From Hyphomicrobiales bacterium (GTDB taxonomy: Bacteria > Pseudomonadota > Alphaproteobacteria > Rhizobiales > Rhizobiaceae): a stretch of 8,335 bases of DNA. Both the position numbers and the translations under genes were made by a program. Where the stretch lies: assembly GCA_011087745.1 (NCBI GenBank), contig JAALLB010000064.1:1-8335 (forward strand), read 5' to 3'. Shown here piece by piece: positions 5,492 to 8,335 of this stretch (within the stretch, counting starts at the first letter, position 1; each line of letters starts with the position of its first letter). The notes under the pieces are model-generated. The model had not been told where the DNA came from and made no database searches. It saw only the letters and a program-made list of their open reading frames with translations.

Positions 5492-6505
5492 ATGAAATTG
5501 GCAACCCTAAAAAACGGTACACGAGATGGTGTGCTGGTCGTTGTATCAAAGGATCTTACTCAATGTTCAACAGTGGGGCATATCGCATCAACTTTGCAGG
5601 CTGCGCTGGATGATTGGGGAAATGTTGCCCCAAGACTAGAGCGCGTGGCTGCCGGTCTTGAAACTGGATCACAACCCGTTCAACGCTTTCATGAAAGCGA
5701 AGCACATTCTCCTTTGCCACGTGCATATCAATGGGCGGATGGATCCGCCTATGTGAACCACGTGGAACTGGTTCGAAAAGCTCGAAATGCAGAAGTTCCT
5801 GAAAGTTTTTGGACTGATCCACTGATGTATCAGGGCGGATCAGATACATTCCTTTCGCCGCGAGAACCAATCCAGGTAGCTGATGAAGCCTATGGCATTG
5901 ATATGGAAGGCGAGGTTGCTGTTGTTGTTGATGATGTGCCTATGGGAGTTTCAGCAGAAGAGGCTGTAAAAGCTATCCGCTTGGTGATGCTGGTAAATGA
6001 CGTTTCACTGCGAGGACTTATTCCGGCTGAACTTGCAAAAGGATTTGGGTTTTTTCAATCAAAACCATCTTCTGCTTTTTCACCTGTAGCTGTTACCCCT
6101 GATGAACTTGGTGAAGCATGGAAAGATGGAAAGTTACACCTGCCTTTGTTGGTGGATTACAATGGTGAACCGTTCGGCAAAGCAGATGCTGGCGTAGACA
6201 TGACTTTTAATTTTGGAACACTCGTTGCGCATGCAGCCAAAACTCGCCCTTTATGCGCTGGTGCAATTGTTGGTTCTGGAACCGTATCAAACAAAATGGT
6301 TGGCGAGCCCGGAAAACCGATATCTGAGGGTGGTGTTGGCTATTCTTGTATTGCGGAAATCAGAATGATTGAGACGATCAACAATGGCAAACCAGCGACA
6401 AACTTTATGAAATTTGGTGACAAAGTGAGAATTGAGATGAAAGACCAGGATGGCAAATCCATCTTTGGCGCAATTGAACAGGTAGTGGAAAAATACGATG
6501 GCTAA
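5492..6505 (+). CDS. fahA: Fumarylacetoacetate hydrolase
   Basis: The enzyme cleaves fumarylacetoacetate to fumarate and acetoacetate, the last step of the homogentisate pathway. The 337-residue protein has the bacterial FAH layout: a short N-terminal domain (1-70), QWADGSAYVNHVELVRKAR (80-98) and DPLMYQGGSDTF (109-120). The metal-binding pair is E139/E141 (DMEGEVAVVV), with D170 (LVNDVSLRG) as a further ligand and K191 in FFQSKPSSAF near the active site. GSGTVSN (261-267) and GDKVRIEM (309-316) close the fold. These are the positions expected from the family, and the length is normal for this bacterial subgroup. AGGA at 5480-5483 lies 8 nt before the ATG. The stop overlaps the start of the next gene by 8 nt, so the two are co-translated. 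Maleylacetoacetate isomerase, which links it to HmgA, is not in the window. Confidence 0.95.
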   Translation: MKLATLKNGTRDGVLVVVSKDLTQCSTVGHIASTLQAALDDWGNVAPRLERVAAGLETGSQPVQRFHESEAHSPLPRAYQWADGSAYVNHVELVRKARNAEVPESFWTDPLMYQGGSDTFLSPREPIQVADEAYGIDMEGEVAVVVDDVPMGVSAEEAVKAIRLVMLVNDVSLRGLIPAELAKGFGFFQSKPSSAFSPVAVTPDELGEAWKDGKLHLPLLVDYNGEPFGKADAGVDMTFNFGTLVAHAAKTRPLCAGAIVGSGTVSNKMVGEPGKPISEGGVGYSCIAEIRMIETINNGKPATNFMKFGDKVRIEMKDQDGKSIFGAIEQVVEKYDG

Positions 6506-7449
6506 AGCATTTGCTTCGCAGGGGGACCTGACAGAAAAGAAAATTACATTTGATGAAGTAGGCGAGGGTCTTTGGGCGTTTACCGCTGAAGGTGATCCAA
6601 ATTCTGGTGTGATTATTGGTGATGACAGTGCGATGATCATCGAGGCGCAAGCGACACCACGCTTGGCGGGTAAGGTAATCGAAAAAGTCCGTAGCATTAC
6701 AGATAAACCTATTAGCCATGTGGTTTTAACACATTATCATGCGGTACGTGTTCTTGGAGCTTCTGCATTTGATGCAAATCAAATCATCATGTCTGATGCT
6801 GCACGTGCATGGTTGCCGAGCGAGGGCAGGAAGATTGGGACTCCGAATTCCAAAGGTTCCCACGCTTGTTTGAAGGTTATCAAAGCATTCCCGGACTGAC
6901 CTAGCCAACAACAACCTTTAGCGAAAGCATGACCATTTATCTGGGTAATCGCCGTGTTGATTTGATGCATCTGGGTCGAGCACATACTGCAGGAGATATC
7001 GTTGCACACGTGCCAGATCAAAATGTCATGTTTACAGTTGATATCGTTGAGTATCACTCAGCATGTTACTGCGGTGATGGTTATTTCAACGAATGGAGCA
7101 ATACACTGGATGCCGTGAAATGGTTTGATGTAGATGCTATAGCTCCGGGCAGGGGTGGTGCACTTGTTGGCAAGGAGATGGTTGAAACTGCCATAGAAAG
7201 CACGAGGGATTTTGTTGCTAGCACCTACCCCGCCCTGCTGCAAAAGTTGCAGCTCGCGGTGGCACATTAAAAGAAGCTTGGGATGCTGTTCGCGCAGAAT
7301 GCGATCCAAAGTTTGCTGATTATGCAATCTACGAACACTGCCTGCCGTTTAATGTTTCCAGAGCGTATGACGAAGCCCGTGGTATCGAAAACCCTCGCAT
7401 CTGGACAGACAAACGTGACATCGAAATGTGGGATGCTTTGCAGGGGTAA
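6498..7449 (+). pseudogene. MBL-fold metallohydrolase-like gene with two frame changes and one stop
   Basis: Three successive frames together give one protein of about 317 residues. Segment 1 runs from ATG 6498 to about 6808 (VGEGLWAFTAEGDPNSGVII, then HVVLTHYHAVRVLGAS). Segment 2 runs from about 6811 to 7226 (ERGQEDWDSEF, MTIYLGNRRVDLMHLGRAHT, FTVDIVEYHSACYCGD). Segment 3 runs from about 7232 to the stop at 7449 (GTLKEAW, YAIYEHCLPFNVSRAYDEA, RDIEMWDALQG). Both frame changes equal one missing base, the second beside a CCCC run. A TAG at 6902-6904 stands where I recall a Trp (LTWP) in the family. The fold is metallo-beta-lactamase-like, but the usual HxHxDH reads HYHAVR and the usual PGHG reads PGRG. 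I believe this subfamily recurs next to FAD hydroxylases and homogentisate genes, role unknown. It overlaps fahA by 8 nt. Errors in the sequence could mimic a pseudogene. Confidence 0.85.
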
Positions 7450-7457
7450 ATGGCAGG

Positions 7458-8309
7458 ATGCCTAATTACAATTATAAACCTTTTGATGTTGTTGCGCCGC
7501 CAGAGCTTGGTGGTGACGGTGAAACTCAAAACAAATACCCGGTTGCAATAATTGGTGCAGGCCCAATCGGCCTTGCAGCCGCAGTTGATCTTGCAACAAA
7601 AGGCATTCCAAGTGTTGTGCTGGATGATAATAATGTAGTCTCTGTTGGTTCACGAGCCATTTGTTGGGCCAAGCGAACCCTGAAAATTTTTGACCGTCTT
7701 GGTGTTGGCGAACGCATGTTGGAAAAAGGCGTTACCTGGAAAACCGGACGTCTTTTCCACGGGACTGACGAAGTTTATAACTTCGATTTACTGCCAGAAG
7801 ATGGGCATAAATATCCAGCCTTCGTCAATCTTCAGCAATATTATGTCGAGCAATACCTTGTTGAAAAAGCACAAGAATTTCAGAAATTAATTGACCTTCG
7901 CTTTAAAAACAAGGTCGTGGATCATGAAGATAACAACGACTATATTACACTGTCAGTTGAAACTCCTTTTGGCAAATATGACCTCAGCGCAGACTACGCT
8001 CTTGCATGCGACGGAGCTGGGTCACCAACAAGAAAACGTATGGGCTTGCCTTTTGACGGTCAAACCTTCGAAGAGCATTTTCTAATCGCTGATGTTGAAA
8101 TGGATGAGAGCCCTTTTGAAACAGATATACCGGAACGATGGTTCTGGTTTGAGCCGGAATTTCATCCTGGGCAATCAGCACTCCTGCATAAGCAACCTGA
8201 CAATATTTACCGTATTGATTTGCAACTTGGGCCAGAAGCTGATCCCAAAGTTCAGGCAACAGAAGAAAAAGTTTTACCCCGGATCACAGTACTAGACGCT
8301 ATTGGATAA
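7458..8309 (+). CDS. FAD-dependent aromatic hydroxylase-like protein (MhpA/PheA type), N-terminal half
   Basis: The visible 283 residues are the N-terminal half of a class A flavoprotein monooxygenase. The Rossmann motif is VAIIGAGPIGLAAAVDL (29-45, GAGPIG at 33-38), closing with SVVLDD (52-57). R66 lies in SRAICWAKRTL, and the second FAD motif is ACDGAGSPTRKRMGL (183-197, D185-G186). WFWFEPEFHPGQSALLHKQP (238-257) resembles the substrate-domain sheet. Relatives such as 3-(3-hydroxyphenyl)propionate hydroxylase are about 540 residues and have a later GD motif, missing here. The frame ends after LPRITVLDAIG, only 26 bases from the window edge, where the family continues with a phrase like FELEWVS. 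Remnants of that (GAATTGATT) are out of frame, so a frameshift is likely. ATG 7458 is chosen over 7428 because it follows the MBL stop by 8 nt. The substrate is unknown; location implies an aromatic acid. Confidence 0.85.
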   Translation: MPNYNYKPFDVVAPPELGGDGETQNKYPVAIIGAGPIGLAAAVDLATKGIPSVVLDDNNVVSVGSRAICWAKRTLKIFDRLGVGERMLEKGVTWKTGRLFHGTDEVYNFDLLPEDGHKYPAFVNLQQYYVEQYLVEKAQEFQKLIDLRFKNKVVDHEDNNDYITLSVETPFGKYDLSADYALACDGAGSPTRKRMGLPFDGQTFEEHFLIADVEMDESPFETDIPERWFWFEPEFHPGQSALLHKQPDNIYRIDLQLGPEADPKVQATEEKVLPRITVLDAIG

Positions 8310-8335
8310 GGCGTTGAATTGATTCATAAATGTGA

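Noticed and set aside
6287..6719. Minus-strand open frames of 104-136 residues
   Set aside because: They are antisense to the conserved end of fahA and the start of the MBL gene and have no recognisable domain or Shine-Dalgarno.
6498..7465. Three separate small genes at 6498-6899, 6929-7270 and 7283-7465
   Set aside because: The pieces join in order into one MBL-fold protein by two frame changes and one stop. The 7283 frame itself is a shadow; the real third segment ends at 7449.
1..8335. tRNA, rRNA, CRISPR, insertion sequence or attachment site
   Set aside because: No cloverleaf, spaced repeat array, transposase frame or terminal inverted repeat was seen on either strand by eye.

Overview
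The window looks like low-GC DNA (low 40s % by eye) from an alphaproteobacterium. The evidence is family-level. The homogentisate genes hmgA and fahA are followed by an MBL-fold gene and an FAD hydroxylase, with a divergent MarR regulator. I know this layout from alphaproteobacterial homogentisate clusters. A DUF4173-like membrane protein and a stand-alone secretin N-terminal protein resembling rhizobial NolW/RhcC1 fit the same group. I cannot name a genus. No rRNA, tRNA, CRISPR array or insertion sequence is visible.

Left part (1-952): a minus-strand multi-pass membrane protein (29-661) whose frame is lost near the window edge, then an AT-rich non-coding stretch (662-952). That stretch holds a possible promoter, two 11-bp palindromes sharing TGCATTGCA, and a perfect TTAAGAA-N6-TTCTTAA dyad.

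Middle part (953-3565): four plus-strand genes. They are an unrecognised soluble protein; a NarL/LuxR-type response regulator lacking the phospho-acceptor aspartate; an exported protein with secretin N0/N1-like domains but no pore domain; and a single-pass membrane protein with an SctD-like periplasmic region but no FHA domain. The last three are tightly packed: a 1-nt stop/start overlap, then a 10-nt gap whose Shine-Dalgarno contains the previous stop codon. My reading is an operon for part of a type III secretion-like envelope ring, with its own regulator.

Right part (3410-8335): a MarR repressor faces away from hmgA across a 63-nt gap. The hmgA-fahA-MBL-FAD hydroxylase genes follow as one operon. 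HmgA opens the homogentisate ring to maleylacetoacetate, and FahA splits fumarylacetoacetate into fumarate and acetoacetate. The connecting isomerase is not in the window. hmgA and fahA look intact, while the MBL gene carries two frame changes and a stop codon.

Frame breaks recur: near the left edge, probably at the end of marR, three times in the MBL gene, and near the right edge. They could be sequencing or assembly errors, or real gene decay. The sequence alone cannot decide.
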